Of a DNA stretch of 64,000 bases, positions 10,653 to 21,119 are shown piece after piece. The translations under genes were made by a program, and so were the position numbers. The notes under the pieces are model-generated. The model searched no databases and had not been told where the DNA came from. It saw only the letters and a list, made by a program, of their open reading frames with translations. The stretch covers positions 41,065,718-41,129,717 of the forward strand of contig OX465590.1 in the NCBI GenBank assembly GCA_950022655.1. The letters are read 5' to 3'. How positions within the stretch are numbered: the stretch's first letter is position 1; every line of letters starts with the position of its first letter. The DNA comes from Alentia gelatinosa (lineage: Eukaryota > Annelida > Polychaeta > Phyllodocida > Polynoidae).

Positions 10653-11094
10653 GGGGGGCATCCACCAACCATGACAAGACTACGACAATGGCTTTCCGAC
10701 AAGGTCCACGACAGCTCTACGATTGGAAGCCTTGTCGTAGCCTTGTCGTGGTTGGTGGACCCCAGTTCCCGACAAGAGGCTACAACAAGGCCACGACAGG
10801 CTACGACATGAAGCTTGTCGAGGGCCTTCCGACAAGGCTACGACAATATTGAACATGTTCGATTTTTGCTACGACTAGACCTTTGTCGTAGAGTGTTGTG
10901 GATTCCTCGATATCACTGTTGTAGTGTGTCGGAACCATGGGCGCCTTTTTTATGGCAACCAGCAACGTCTACGACACGCCACGACACCGCTGTCCCGACC
11001 CTGCTCTTCTCACGACAAGGCTGCGACAAGGCTACGATTGGAACTTTCATGTCGGCACTTGTCGTAGCCTTGTCGTGGTTGGTGGACGCCCCCC
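10653..11094. mobile_element. CTACGACAAGG-rich element with GGGGGGC(A/G)TCCACCAACCA inverted ends
   Basis: Both ends read GGGGGGC(A/G)TCCACCAACC inward. The interior is a mosaic of CTACGACAAGG and its complement CCTTGTCGTAG, at least fifteen times in both orientations. A partial relative lies at 11105-11230, sharing GAACATGTTCGATTTT and CCTTGTCGGAAGGC. No target duplication was convincing and no protein is encoded. Confidence 0.78.
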
Positions 11095-11104
11095 TTTAGA
11101 GTAA

Positions 11105-11228
11105 AACCCCGCTCCTGGGACACCCCACATGCTCCTGACATGCCATGACACTCCACGACAAAGGTCCAGTTGTAGGAAATATAGAACATGTTCGATTTTG
11201 TCGTAGCCTTGTCGGAAGGCCCCCGACC

Positions 11229-11258
<30 letters not shown>
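11105..11258. mobile_element. Partial relative of the CTACGACAAGG element, then poly-A
   Basis: It shares GAACATGTTCGATTTTGTCG with the neighbouring element in inverse order and ends in a long A run at 11234-11258. One end appears to be missing. Confidence 0.6.
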
Positions 11259-11259
<1 letters not shown>

Positions 11260-11363
11260 GCGCCCTCGTCATATTTTTCATGGCTTGGTGATGAGAAACA
11301 ATTTTTTTTTTTTGAGTGGCCTTAACAGCACTTGCTGATAACAGAACTCTGTGTGTTATACAG

Positions 11364-11597
11364 GCTCTGTACGCGTCCAAGATCGTGTCCTACGCTCAGG
11401 GCTTCATGTTGATGCGCGAGGTGTCCAAACAGAACAACTGGAAACTCAACTACGGCGGCATCGCGCTCATGTGGCGCGGAGGCTGCATCATCCGCAGCGC
11501 CTTCCTCGGCAACATCAAGGACGCCTTCACCAAGGACCCCAACCTCACCAACCTGCTGCTCGACGACTTCTTCAAGGCCGCTATCCAGAAGGCTCAG
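11364..11597 (+). CDS. PGD: 6-phosphogluconate dehydrogenase, helical-domain exon (78 codons)
   Basis: The exon encodes [20 protein letters not shown], then the highly conserved [20 protein letters not shown], then [15 protein letters not shown]. These all-helical segments form the dimer interface and substrate pocket of the family. The acceptor is TATACAG at 11357-11363, the donor GTATGT at 11598; both junctions are phase 0. Its last ~17 bases (GCTATCCAGAAGGCTCAG) together with the donor recur ten times in the next intron. In all those copies the Ala codon is GCC rather than GCT, a synonymous difference. Confidence 0.97.
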
Positions 11598-12706
11598 GTA
11601 TGTGTCCATCTACTCTTAGAATCTTCTACGAGTAGATTCCCTTTTTTGAAGCTATCCAGAAGGCCCAGGTATGTCCAATACTGAAAACAGTCGAGTTTTT
11701 TTTTCTTTTTTTTCCCATCTACTCTTAGAATCTTCTACAAGTACTGAAAACAATAGAGTTGTTTTTTATTTGTCCATCTACTCGTAAAATCTTCTACGAG
11801 TAGATTCCCTTTTTTGAAGCTATCCAGAAGGCCCAGGTACGTCCAATACTGAAAACAGTCGATTTTTTTTGTTTTTTATTTGTCCATCTACTCATAGAAT
11901 CTGTTACGAGTAGATTCCTTTTTTTGAAGCTATCGAGAAGGCCCAGGTACGTCCAATCCTGAAAACAGTCAAGTTTTTTTTTGTCCATCTACTCATAGAA
12001 TCTGTTACGAGTAGATTCCCTTTTTTGAAGCTATCCAGAAGGCCCAGGTATGTCCAATACTGAAAACAGTCGAGTTTTTTTGGGTTTTTTTTTTCATTTA
12101 CTCTTAGAATCTTCTACAATTAGATTCCCTTTTCTGAAGCTATCCAGAAGGCCCAGGTATGTCCAATACTGAAAACAATAGGTTTTTTGTTTGTATTTTT
12201 GTCCATCTACTCATAGAATCTGTTACGAGTAGATTCCCTTTTTTTAAGCTATCGAGAAGGCCCAGGTATGTCCAATACTGAAAACAATAGAGTTGGTTTT
12301 TTTGTGTCCATCTACTCTTAGAATCTTCTTCGAGTAGATTCCCTTTTTGAAGCTATCCAGAAGGCCCAAGTACGTCCAATACTGAAAACAGTCAAGTTTT
12401 TTTTTGTCCATCTACTCATAGAATCTGTTACGAGTAGATTCCTTTTTGAAGCTATCGAGAAGGCCCAGGTATGTCCAATACTGAAAACAATAGAGTTTTT
12501 TTTTTTTTTTTCCCATCTACTCATAGAATCTTCTACGAGAAGATTCCTTCTTTTGAAGCTATCGAGAAGGCCCAGGTATGTCCAATACTGAAAACAATAG
12601 AGTTGTTTTTTTTGTGTCCATCTACTCATAGAATCTTCTACGAGTAGATTCCCTTTTTTGAAGCTATCCAGAAGGCCCAGGTATGTCCAATACTGAATAT
12701 AAGATT
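11598..12706 (+). repeat. Tandem array of PGD exon end plus 5' splice site, ~105-bp unit
   Basis: Besides the true donor at 11598, the string GCTATC(C/G)AGAAGGCCCAG followed by GTATGT or GTACGT recurs with its GT at 11669, 11837, 11947, 12048, 12157, 12266, 12370 (a base lost, CAAGTACGT), 12469, 12576 and 12681. Spacing is 99-110 bp apart from the first two intervals; one unit (about 11700-11765) lost its exon-like part. Each unit also has AATACTGAAAACA, a T run, CCATCTACTC and the inverted repeat GAATCT...AGATTC. Confidence 0.96.
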
Positions 12707-12775
12707 TTTTTTTTTTTTTTTTAAATTTTCCACTCTCTGGATGTACCCACAAAAAGACCACATGTCCATCTACCC

Positions 12776-12919
12776 AGGGGCTATCCATAAAGTATGTATG
12801 CACTGGAGGGTGGGGGGGGGGGGGGTCGGTAAAAATTTGCGTACAAGATCAGGAGGGGGTTGGGGGGTTCGGTGTAAAACTTCGGAAATTCTGCGTACAA
12901 ACTTTATGGATGGCCCCTC
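12776..12919. mobile_element. 144-bp MITE with AGGGGCTATCCATAAAGT ends
   Basis: The left end AGGGGCTATCCATAAAGTA is mirrored by ACTTTATGGATGGCCCCT. The interior is G-rich with a long G run. A related element is at 47146-47311. Too short for any protein. Confidence 0.85.
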
Positions 12920-12927
12920 ATGGAATC

Positions 12928-12957
12928 CTCTACAAGTAGATTCCATGGCATGCCCAA
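12928..12957. repeat. Short perfect palindrome related to the donor-array hairpin
   Basis: CATGGAATC and GATTCCATG flank CTCTACAAGTA. It looks like an isolated copy of the hairpin of the preceding array, separated from it by the MITE. Confidence 0.7.
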
Positions 12958-13504
12958 ATTCATTATCATGCCTGATGAGCTGTTTTGCAGCGAAACCTTG
13001 TACACTCCCCACAAACAAGGATTACCTTGCGATACGTTGGGCTTTTATTGGTCATATACAGTAAAGATAAATTTGTTGACAGTTGCTATAATTTCATGGT
13101 TTCTGTGATACAGTGGAGTGATTGTTGTCACACTCCCGTGATGTCACAACCATGAGCACACCATGGTTACGTCGACGGCTGGTCTCACTTTGAGGTAGCA
13201 TCTCACTGGAGGCAGACCTTCTTGCCTTGAATTCTAAACACTGAAACACTAGAGAAACACATAATATCCTTATATCTATCATTATATTGTTATATGTATT
13301 TATATCAGGACCCCAGCATTACATAGCTTAAGGACTATCTGTGCTTTCAGTTTTATGACTGATAAAGGCAATTTAGAAGAAAAAAAGTAAAATTGTAGAG
13401 AAAATAAAACCTCAGTGTATTTAATTTTGAAAATTGGTGTTTGATCTCTTTACTTTCTCAAATTTACCTGATTGATTATATACATAGATAAAATGTAAAA
13501 AAAA
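12958..13504 (+). other. Unassigned intron sequence
   Basis: AT-rich intron DNA. It includes a moderately GC segment (13110-13210) around GTGATGTCACAACC and no recognisable gene or repeat. Confidence 0.6.
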
Positions 13505-14456
13505 CACACACACTATTGATACACTACCCATGGGCTGGTCACTGAACTGTGTCCATGTTATTATCTTGTCTGCAACTAAACACTATTGATAGATTATTCC
13601 CATGGACTGGTCACTGGACTGTCTGTTATCTTCTTGTTCGTAATTAAACACTATTGATAGATTGTACCCATGGGCTGGTGACTGAGTTGTCTATGTGATT
13701 GTCTTGTCAGTATTTACATACTATTGATAGATTGTTTACATGTCCTGGTTATTGAACTGTGTATATTATTGTCTGTAGCTAAACACTATTGATACATTGT
13801 TCCCATGGGCTGGTGACTGAGTTGTCTATGTGATTGTCTTGTCAGTATTTACATACTATTGATAGATTGTTCACATGTCCTGGTTATTGAACTGTGTATA
13901 TTATTGTCTGTAGCTAAACACTATTGATACATTGTTCCCATGGGCTGGTGACTGAGTTGTCTATGTGATTGTCTTGTCAGTATTTACATACTATTGATAG
14001 ATTGTTCACATGTCCTGGTTATTGAACTGTGTATATTATTGTCTGTAGCTAAACACTATTGATACATTGTTCCCATGGGCTGGTGACTGAGTTGTCTATG
14101 TGATTGTCTTGTCAGTATTTACATACTATTGATAGATTGTTCACATGTCCTGGTTATTGAACTGTGTATATTATTGTCTGTAGCTAAACACTATTGATAC
14201 ATTGTTCCCATGGGCTGGTCACTGAACTGTCTATGTTATTGTCTTGTCAGTATTTACATACTATTGATAGATTGTACCCATTGGCTGGTTACTGAGCTGT
14301 ATATGTTATTGTCAGTCATTACACATTATCTATAGATTGTACCCATGTCCTGGTGACTGAACTGTCTATGTGATTGACATGTCAGTAACTAAACATTATT
14401 GATAGATGGTACCCATTGGCTCATTACTTAGTTGTCTGTGTGATTGTCGTTGTCAG
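13505..14456 (+). repeat. 68-bp/135-bp tandem array made of the intron's 3' splice-site region
   Basis: Monomers of about 68 bp start CACTATTGATAGATTGT, continue CCCATGGGCTGGTGACTGAG and end TGATTGTCTTGTCAG. Two alternating monomer types form an exact 135-bp period (GATACATTGTTCCC at 13791, 13926, 14061, 14196). TTGTCAG or GTCAG ends monomers at 13710, 13845, 13980, 14115, 14250, 14315 and 14385. The last monomer ends at 14456 as the real acceptor of the next PGD exon. The alternate monomers end CTGTAGC. Confidence 0.95.
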
Positions 14457-14579
14457 GCCGGGTGGCGTAAGGTCGTGTCCACGGGTGTGCTGCTCGGGAT
14501 TCCCACGCCCTGCTTCAGTTCCGCTCTCGCCTTCTACGACGGCTACCGTTCTGAATGGCTGCCCGCCAACCTCATCCAG
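14457..14579 (+). CDS. PGD: 6-phosphogluconate dehydrogenase exon (41 codons)
   Basis: It encodes AGWRKVVSTGVLLGIPTPCF, then SSALAFYDGYRSEWLPANLIQ. This matches the late helical region of animal PGD (WRR..STGV..GIP.PCF). The acceptor is the last unit of the 68-bp array (GTTGTCAG at 14449-14456), the donor GTAAGT at 14580; both junctions are phase 0. The exon is GC-rich and unmutated, in contrast to the repeat before it. Confidence 0.97.
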
Positions 14580-14750
14580 GTAAGTCCCAGTCACTAGACC
14601 TCCGCCGTGCTGCTACATGGACTAGAGCCGAGTTAAGTGAGAGCAACAAAGTTAAATATACATCGTACCCAGCCAGTTTCCCCGTGCAGCTGGTGTTATC
14701 TACCCTTAAAGCCATAACACGGGTTCGGTCAGCTATACTTTTATAGTTGG

Positions 14751-15846
14751 GCACATTAAGGGCAAAAAGTGTTTGCTAGTTCCGCCATCATCCGCCAGGA
14801 AATTGTAAGATAGCGCCACTGTAGTCGGGGGACAACCATTATTATCTACTGTCATAATCTAAAGATAATCATGAGACGAGGCTAAAAATCTTTTATGGCA
14901 AACAAAAAAAAATCTTTTATTAATAAATTATGAAGGAAAATATTCCCACTAATTCGGCGATGGGCAGGATCCGGCTTTTAAGTAACAAATTGATTAAAAT
15001 ACATTTATCTACCAACTTGTTTTGGACTGTTTCAGTCCTAGATCAGGGTGTCATATTGTTAACAAAATCCATTGATAACAGGATCAGCCACCTGGTGTTT
15101 TGTTTTGTGTTGGGGGGGGGGGGGGGGGGGGGCAAGATGGCCGTCTCCATAACACAATAGCTATGTGCCTGACTCTGTTTTTCGTCAAAAATATAAAGTT
15201 CTTCATCTCATACGTTGTTAACTGTGTTTAACACATTTAAGGGCATAGACTGATTGCCAGTTCTGCCATCATCTACCAGGAAATTGTAAGATAATGCCAC
15301 TGTAGTCGGGGGACAACCACTATTATCTTCTGTCATAATCTAAAGATAATTTTTTTTTTTTTTTATGAGCACCTTGTGAACCGCTATGGGAACTTCACAC
15401 AGCAAGGAATTCCCCCATAACATCAAAACCTGCTGGGAAAACACCCCCCCGGAACCGTGATGTCACACTGTCAACAACTGGCGTAACCATCCGCTACGTT
15501 CTGTTGTCAACGTCGCCTTGGTAGCGAGTGGTCTGACTATAAATAACGCGAGCAGACGACTGCTCCGTCACTTTGATGCGGTAGCTCGTAGAGTGATAAC
15601 CTTAGCCACGTTTTCAGAAATAATCTAAAGATAATCATGAAACGAGGCTAAAATCATTTTATGGCAAACCAAAAATTTTGTTGTTGTTGATAACATCCAT
15701 TGATAACAGGACCCGCCACCTGGTGTTTTGTTTTGTGTTGGGGGGCAAGATGGGCGCCTCCATAACACAATAGCTATGTGCCTAACTCTGTTTTTCATCA
15801 AAAACATAAAGTTCTTCACCTCATACGTTTTTAACTGTGTTTACAG
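14751..15846 (+). repeat. Direct duplication filling the last PGD intron
   Basis: 14751-15232 and 15231-15846 are direct copies, the second interrupted by a 269-bp insertion. Shared blocks are AGGAAATTGTAAGATA, TGTAGTCGGGGGACAACCA, GAGGCTAAAA, CCTGGTGTTTTGTTTTGTGT and ACACAATAGCTATGTGCCT. The copy adjoining the exon ends in GTTTACAG; the earlier copy has GTTTAACAC, so its acceptor AG is lost. Parts of this unit also occur dispersed at 20130-20230 and, in reverse, 47399-47665. Confidence 0.88.
15351..15619 (-). mobile_element. Retroposon-like insertion with 16-bp target duplication
   Basis: The insert begins with a T run on the + strand (a poly-A tail on the minus strand). It is bounded by ATAATCTAAAGATAAT at 15335-15350 and again at 15620-15635. 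The empty site is seen in the sister copy at 14853-14868. Length and tail fit a SINE-like retroposon read on the minus strand; its 5' head is not a clear tRNA or other RNA. Confidence 0.85.
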
Positions 15847-15966
15847 GCGCAGAGGGACTACTTCGGGGCACACACGTACGAGCTGCTGAGTAACCCAGGC
15901 CCGCACGTACACACCAACTGGACCGGGCACGGCGGTAACGTGTCGTCCACCACCTACCAGGTCTAA
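15847..15966 (+). CDS. PGD: 6-phosphogluconate dehydrogenase, terminal exon (39 codons + stop)
   Basis: It reads AQRDYFGAHTYELLSNPGPH, then VHTNWTGHGGNVSSTTYQV and stop TAA at 15964-15966. The Arg and His of QRDYFGAH correspond to R446 and H452, the residues that the C-terminal tail contributes to the partner subunit's active site in the known dimer. NWTGHGG is the conserved C-terminal signature. The acceptor is GTTTACAG at 15839-15846. With this exon, the seven exons add to 394 residues, matching the human C-terminal end with no truncation. Confidence 0.97.
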   Translation, partial: AQRDYFGAHTYELLSNPGPHVHTNWTGHGGNVSSTTYQV

Positions 15967-16872
15967 CCACCTCCACCACCACCTCACCACGGGCCAGGTA
16001 CCCCGAACAGTCCACGGCTCCACCAAAACAGTCTGAGGCGTATCTAGTACACAGCATCACTCGGTGTCTTCACGTGGTAGAAAAATGCCAAGGATCTAGA
16101 TGGAAAGTTATCACGTGAATTAGTTATGAAGACATAGACCCTCTAGAGGTTACTAAACTCCCTATTATCGCCCAGGGTAAATACAAGTTCCGCTCGCGAC
16201 TGGCTGGCCACACCACGACCACATGAAACACAGTTTTCTGATTTATATATGGAGAAACTGAATATAATTTTGGATTTACATGTAGAAATAATTGAAATTT
16301 CCATTTCTGCCATCGGATTTCCAATTTGAAGATTTGTAAAAACCGTTAAACTGCAATAATTGTGGGTTACGGTTCAAGGGTCTACATCATACAACGTCGG
16401 CAACCAGCGAGCGCCGGAACTTGTAAATAGACTGAATTATGGGATACCTCAATAGGGCGTATAGAGATGATTTGAAGTTTAGAATACTAGGCAAGAATAC
16501 TTCTGATCACAACCGAGGCTAAAAGAAAAGATTAAAAATAATAGAGATGATTTGAAAAATGTGCAACATGTTACTCAACAATATTGTTGGAGAGTAATGT
16601 GTAATCAATATTTCCTGTGTTGTCAGTGATCTTATAATAGGTAGAACTGCAAATCCATGGTCCCCACAGTCCCCAGTACCCGTATGTCAATAGTGCAGCC
16701 GCGTTCAAATCATCGCGCGAAACTCAACAGATTTGATAGCTTCTAAGTACTATTCTAGAGCGGAAGAACCAATATCGCTTCCATAAGTTCACAGTTAAAG
16801 AGGTGAAATCTGATTCAGAATGTTTGATGAGTGTGGATGGGCCGGCGAAAACATGTATTTACGGTAAATAAA
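15967..16872 (+). other. PGD 3' UTR (extent uncertain)
   Basis: Sequence after the stop with no frame of interest. The first canonical AATAAA downstream is at 16867-16872; others are at 19057-19062 (followed by a T-rich stretch) and near 19296. Which one is used cannot be decided from sequence. Confidence 0.4.
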
Positions 16873-17649
16873 CAAGGTAGGTTGACTGACATTTCCTATG
16901 TTATAAGATAGGGACCGTGGATCTGCAGTTATACGCTGTAATATTTAGACTAAGATAACCCAGCATTGCTACAGACCTGTGCTGCGTATAACGCGGTCGT
17001 ATCTAGGATTATCAGTACCAGGATATAAGCCTGATATCTGCTGTAGGATTATCTCACAACACCACCCGCTACGCGAGGTAGCAATCAACGAAGTCGGTTC
17101 ACATGGTAACAAAGTCGATGACTTATTTGAAATATACTAGTCGTCACTTGAACCGGTAAATGGCCAATATTCCCAAAATTATTCCATGGATATTGATATA
17201 TAGGGCTGCGGCAGCTACCGCTTTATATACTGGATATTGAATCATACATTAAGGTAATTGCATTTTCTCGAACACGATGCATGAACTCGGTCATAACTTA
17301 GAATACACTGAAAGCATTAAGAAATATAAGCACGGTGGCTATACTGGTTAATGCTTAGATATTGCCCTAGCTTGGACTTTGAGCATAAATTCCTTATACA
17401 CACGTAGTCTTTCATTTGCTCCCAAGTTGTTGCACCAGGATTGATGAGGTTGCTTACATACTTTATGGTTTTGACAATAGAAGTTGTCACACTTAGTGTC
17501 TGTACTCTTAGATTGTTATCAGTGTACCTGAACATGTAGAGACCGTAGTGTTGTACTTAACTGTCACGTAAGATAATTCAGTCCTAGTCCATCGAAACCT
17601 ATATGGCTGGTTCCAGATGTCTGCCTCGAGTCACTGAGGTCTAGTATAT
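16873..17649. other. Intergenic, nothing recognised
   Basis: AT-rich sequence without coding signal, tandem repeat or inverted ends that I could detect. Confidence 0.5.
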
Positions 17650-17908
17650 AAAGGGCTGGTTCCACCAACATGATGGATTTGCTGTGGTATATCTTGTTAT
17701 ATCTGACAGTGTCGTGTTATGTCGTACCTCCTTTGTCGCGATACGTAGCGCGCAATGTCGTGTGTATATTTTGGTGCTCCACCAGTGCGACACCTCAAGA
17801 CACATCACGGCAAACATGTACATGATTATTCAAACCTAGCAAGATTTAGCAAGACAACCAAATTGTGACTAATCTCGCTATATCTTGTGTGTTGGTGGAA
17901 TCGGCACT
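17650..17908. mobile_element. Probable small MITE with GGTTCCACCAACA ends
   Basis: GGCTGGTTCCACCAACATGA at the left is imperfectly mirrored by GTGTTGGTGGAATCGGCAC at the right, about 260 bp apart. TGTCGTG and TCGCGATACG motifs lie inside. The target duplication is unclear. Confidence 0.5.
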
Positions 17909-18289
17909 TAAAGAGGAGCAAGTCTATGCTACATCGTGCTTACCTGCATGAACTATGTAGTTATCTGTAGAACCGTTTGTGATAAGTAGTCCCACGTTCG
18001 TTGATATCATTCTTTGTTTGAAACATATATGAAGACACATGCCATCTTGATACAGTCCAGTATAATGTATGGGAATATGTTTCTGTAATACTGAATTTAA
18101 ACCATTTCTAATCATTGATGAAGACATGACCTCGGTATATGATTCACTTTAGGTTACTAATCAGGAATGGTATGTCCTGAATTCCTTCATCAGCGTTTCT
18201 CTCTACATTCCTGCCTGCTGATCTCCTGTATTTTGTAATTTAAGTATAATACAATACAGGACTCAATCCCCAGTACATTACTTTTATTT

Positions 18290-18660
18290 TCCACCGTGTT
18301 GTAACCACATGGTCACTACCAGTATAAAGGGAGTGTTCCACAAGACAGGCCAGATTTCAACTTCACCAGGCGTAATATAAAACATGCTTATAGAGAGGCC
18401 CATCTGCCGGCAGCTCCTGTGCGGCAGCTGTATGGTCACTGTCAGCGGGTACCAGGCAAAAGCTATTTCATCAGCTTTTAGCAGGTTACGGCCATACAAC
18501 GACCGGTGGTGAGCAAATAGCCTTCTCCACGAGACAGCTTCTGTATATCCACCTGGCCGGCGTTACCACAGTGCAAGTGTGGCGCCTGTATGCCGTGACT
18601 CAACCTGCCTGGTAGAATACACCCTTTACCGTGAACAAAGAGAATATTCCCGTCCCCCAT
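18290..18660. repeat. Diverged dispersed repeat (GGTACCAGGCAAAAGCTATT)
   Basis: GGTACCAGGCAAAAGCTATT, AGCAGGTTACGGCCATAC and ACAGCTTCTGTATATCCACC recur at 20270-20410 in diverged form. An interspersed repeat of unknown class. The flanks 17909-18289 and 18661-19440 show nothing definite. Confidence 0.55.
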
Positions 18661-19849
18661 CTTGTAAGGTGAATCAGGATAGAAGACAAAAATGTATCAT
18701 GTACACGAATGATCATCTGTGAAAATATTCCCCATTTTCCATCTTTCCATCGCCCCTTTGTTCTTGATATATGTAACATCCCTGCAATGCTGGCACAGTG
18801 TGGGAGTAAGCGTCGACATCCATGGAAGCTGTGAAATTGTAAAAAGTGCTTATGACTGGACCTTTATTGTTTGAAATATTAACAATTACCATTCTTGTGG
18901 TATACACAACTAGTGAAGGGTTGATTTCTTCTTGTGGTGACTTTCTATGATCTCCTTTTTTAGGTTGACCGCAAAGGGACCAAATCTGTACTATCTGACA
19001 GGCAATTATGTCTGTTAGTCTTCAATCTCTCCACAAATCGATGTTTAACAGGAACAAATAAACTTTTATATTGGCTTTTGTCTTTGCATTCATTACCATT
19101 AGCTTTACATTTCCTGTTAATGATATATTCACACTACTAGGTATGGATTTATATTGAAGTTGTATCTCCGAATCTGTCTGATGAAGTTCAGGGTTTCCAG
19201 ATCTCGGGTTATTTCATTTTTTATCTCGAGTTTGGATATATTCGTTAATTTATCTTAATATCTTGTCATTTATCTTTTAATTTGGTGTTCAATCAATAAA
19301 GCTAGATGTGCATTGGGCAGATCGTGGTGCGGCCTCGTACTGAAGATGTCATTCACTTTTTATACCTTTATATATTCTCTTTCGAATTGAATTATCAGTA
19401 ATTAAAAATATTAGAAAGTAACTAATGAAATTTTACCCAAATCATGCCCCCCCCCCCCTTCGTTGGTCAAAATCTCCGTGGTGCGGCAGAAAGAAAATTA
19501 ATCAATGAAGGTCTACAAGCTAATATTGGCATATTCAACAAGGAAATATGCATATTCAATCTATTAAAGTATAAAAATAGTTGTCTCTGTATTTTACATG
19601 TACTTCTATAAAGAAATGGGATATTGGTTTTTCTGCCAAGATGTAAAAATTATTGTAATTTCTGAAGTGTGTGTGTGTGGGGGGGGGGGGGGGGGCAGTA
19701 TCTTTGTCGCTATCAATACTAGGAAAAAATCATGCTCATGTTTTCAATGTTGGTACAATTTATTTTCTTAACTCAATGAACACTTAGAAAATATTAACTG
19801 AGCCTCCTTCCTACCAATACATTTAATACATAAAGGTGGTTCGAATGCA

Positions 19850-20050
19850 ATTGGTCTGACCCAACCAACTGAAGCAGCTCAATCAGTCAATCAATTTAAC
19901 CTGACTGGTCTGACACAGCTGGTCCAAACCAACCTTGCCCGATCCAGCTGGTCTGACTCAACCGTTCCTGGCCACCCAGCCTAACTGGTCCATTCTGGCC
20001 GGGTATGTAAACCAGTCCATGTATGTACTGAACCTGAACCAGCCTAAATA
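19850..20050. repeat. Degenerate CTGACCCAACTGGT minisatellite, block 1
   Basis: Imperfect 12-17-bp units (variants of CTGACYCAACTGGTC) run through the block. A matching block is at 20425-20805; the segment between them holds other repeats. Confidence 0.75.
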
Positions 20051-20424
20051 AACGATCTAAATAAAGAAAAAAAAGGGGGTGTTCCACTGGTTAGCCCGGA
20101 TTTTGAGTCTCCTGCGCATCTGATATGCTTATGGGGCACATAGCTATTGTGTTATGGAGGTGGCCATCCCCCCCCCCCCCTCCCCCTCGCCCGATGCTAA
20201 ACAAAACACCAGGTGGCGGGTCCGGTTATCAATGGCCAATTTCATAGCTGACACCGTACAGTACATGTATGGGAGTCACCAGCAGGTAACAGGCAAAAAC
20301 TATTTAATCAATTTTAGCAGGTTTTAGTCATACTTTTGCCATACAGCTGCTGCCGGTGAGAATGTGGCCTGCTCCACTACACAGCTTCTTTGTATCCACC
20401 TGACAGGTTGGTGGAAATTGTCCT
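20051..20424. repeat. Two dispersed repeat fragments between minisatellite blocks
   Basis: 20130-20230 shares GGGCACATAGCTATTGTG and CACCAGGTGGCGGGTCC with the last PGD intron (opposite strand) and 47399-47500. 20255-20410 matches 18440-18555. A poly-C run is at 20168-20180. Confidence 0.65.
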
Positions 20425-20805
20425 TAATTCGACCCAACTCAACTGGCAAGACTCAGCTTACCTGATTCAACCAGTAATACATGACTGTTCTGACCCAACT
20501 GGACAGACCTAACCAACAGGACATTACCCAACTGACTCAACCTGGCCGACCCGACCCAACCAGTCTCCTCAGATTGGTGTGAGGACTAGTCTGATCCAAC
20601 TGGTCCACTCCAACCAGTATCTCTCTCTACTTTGTGGTTCAACCCAACCCAACTGGCCTGACCCAACCAGTTTGACCCAACTATCTGGCTGTCCCAAACC
20701 ATCTGGCTCCACTGGCTCAACCCAAGTAATCTGACCCTCTTGACTGGCCCAAGCCCCCCTAGCCCTCTTGAAACCAGCCCCCTTAGCCCTTTTGAAACCA
20801 CTGCT
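20425..20805. repeat. Degenerate CTGACCCAACTGGT minisatellite, block 2
   Basis: Continues the unit of block 1 (ACCCAACTGG, CTGACCCAACCAG), followed by AGCCCCCTTAGCCCT duplicates and a C run. Minus-strand open frames here are a consequence of the repeat. Confidence 0.75.
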
Positions 20806-21119
20806 GCCCCCCCCCCCCCCCCAACACACACCCATCCTCTCAGGCTCTGTACCCACTGAGTCTCCTAGCGGAAGGTCGAGGAACCAGCATGACCTGCGAC
20901 GCCATCTGATGGAAATGAGCCACACTACAGGCCTGAAAGTTGTGCCTCTAGAAGTAGTTTTCTGTGTTCTCTTGGAGATAAACTGAAATATAATATTTAT
21001 AAATGTTAACGTGCACTCACATTAGGCCTAAGCAGCTTTCTTGTTTTACCTGCGCGAATGACAATGCAAATGTTTGTTGTTGTCTAAAAGTGGCCGGGAA
21101 CCAGGATAATTTCTCGATC

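Noticed and set aside
11322..11635. Antisense and shifted frames of ~95 codons across the PGD exon at 11364
   Set aside because: Shadows of a GC-rich coding exon; the sense frame matches PGD with correct splice sites.
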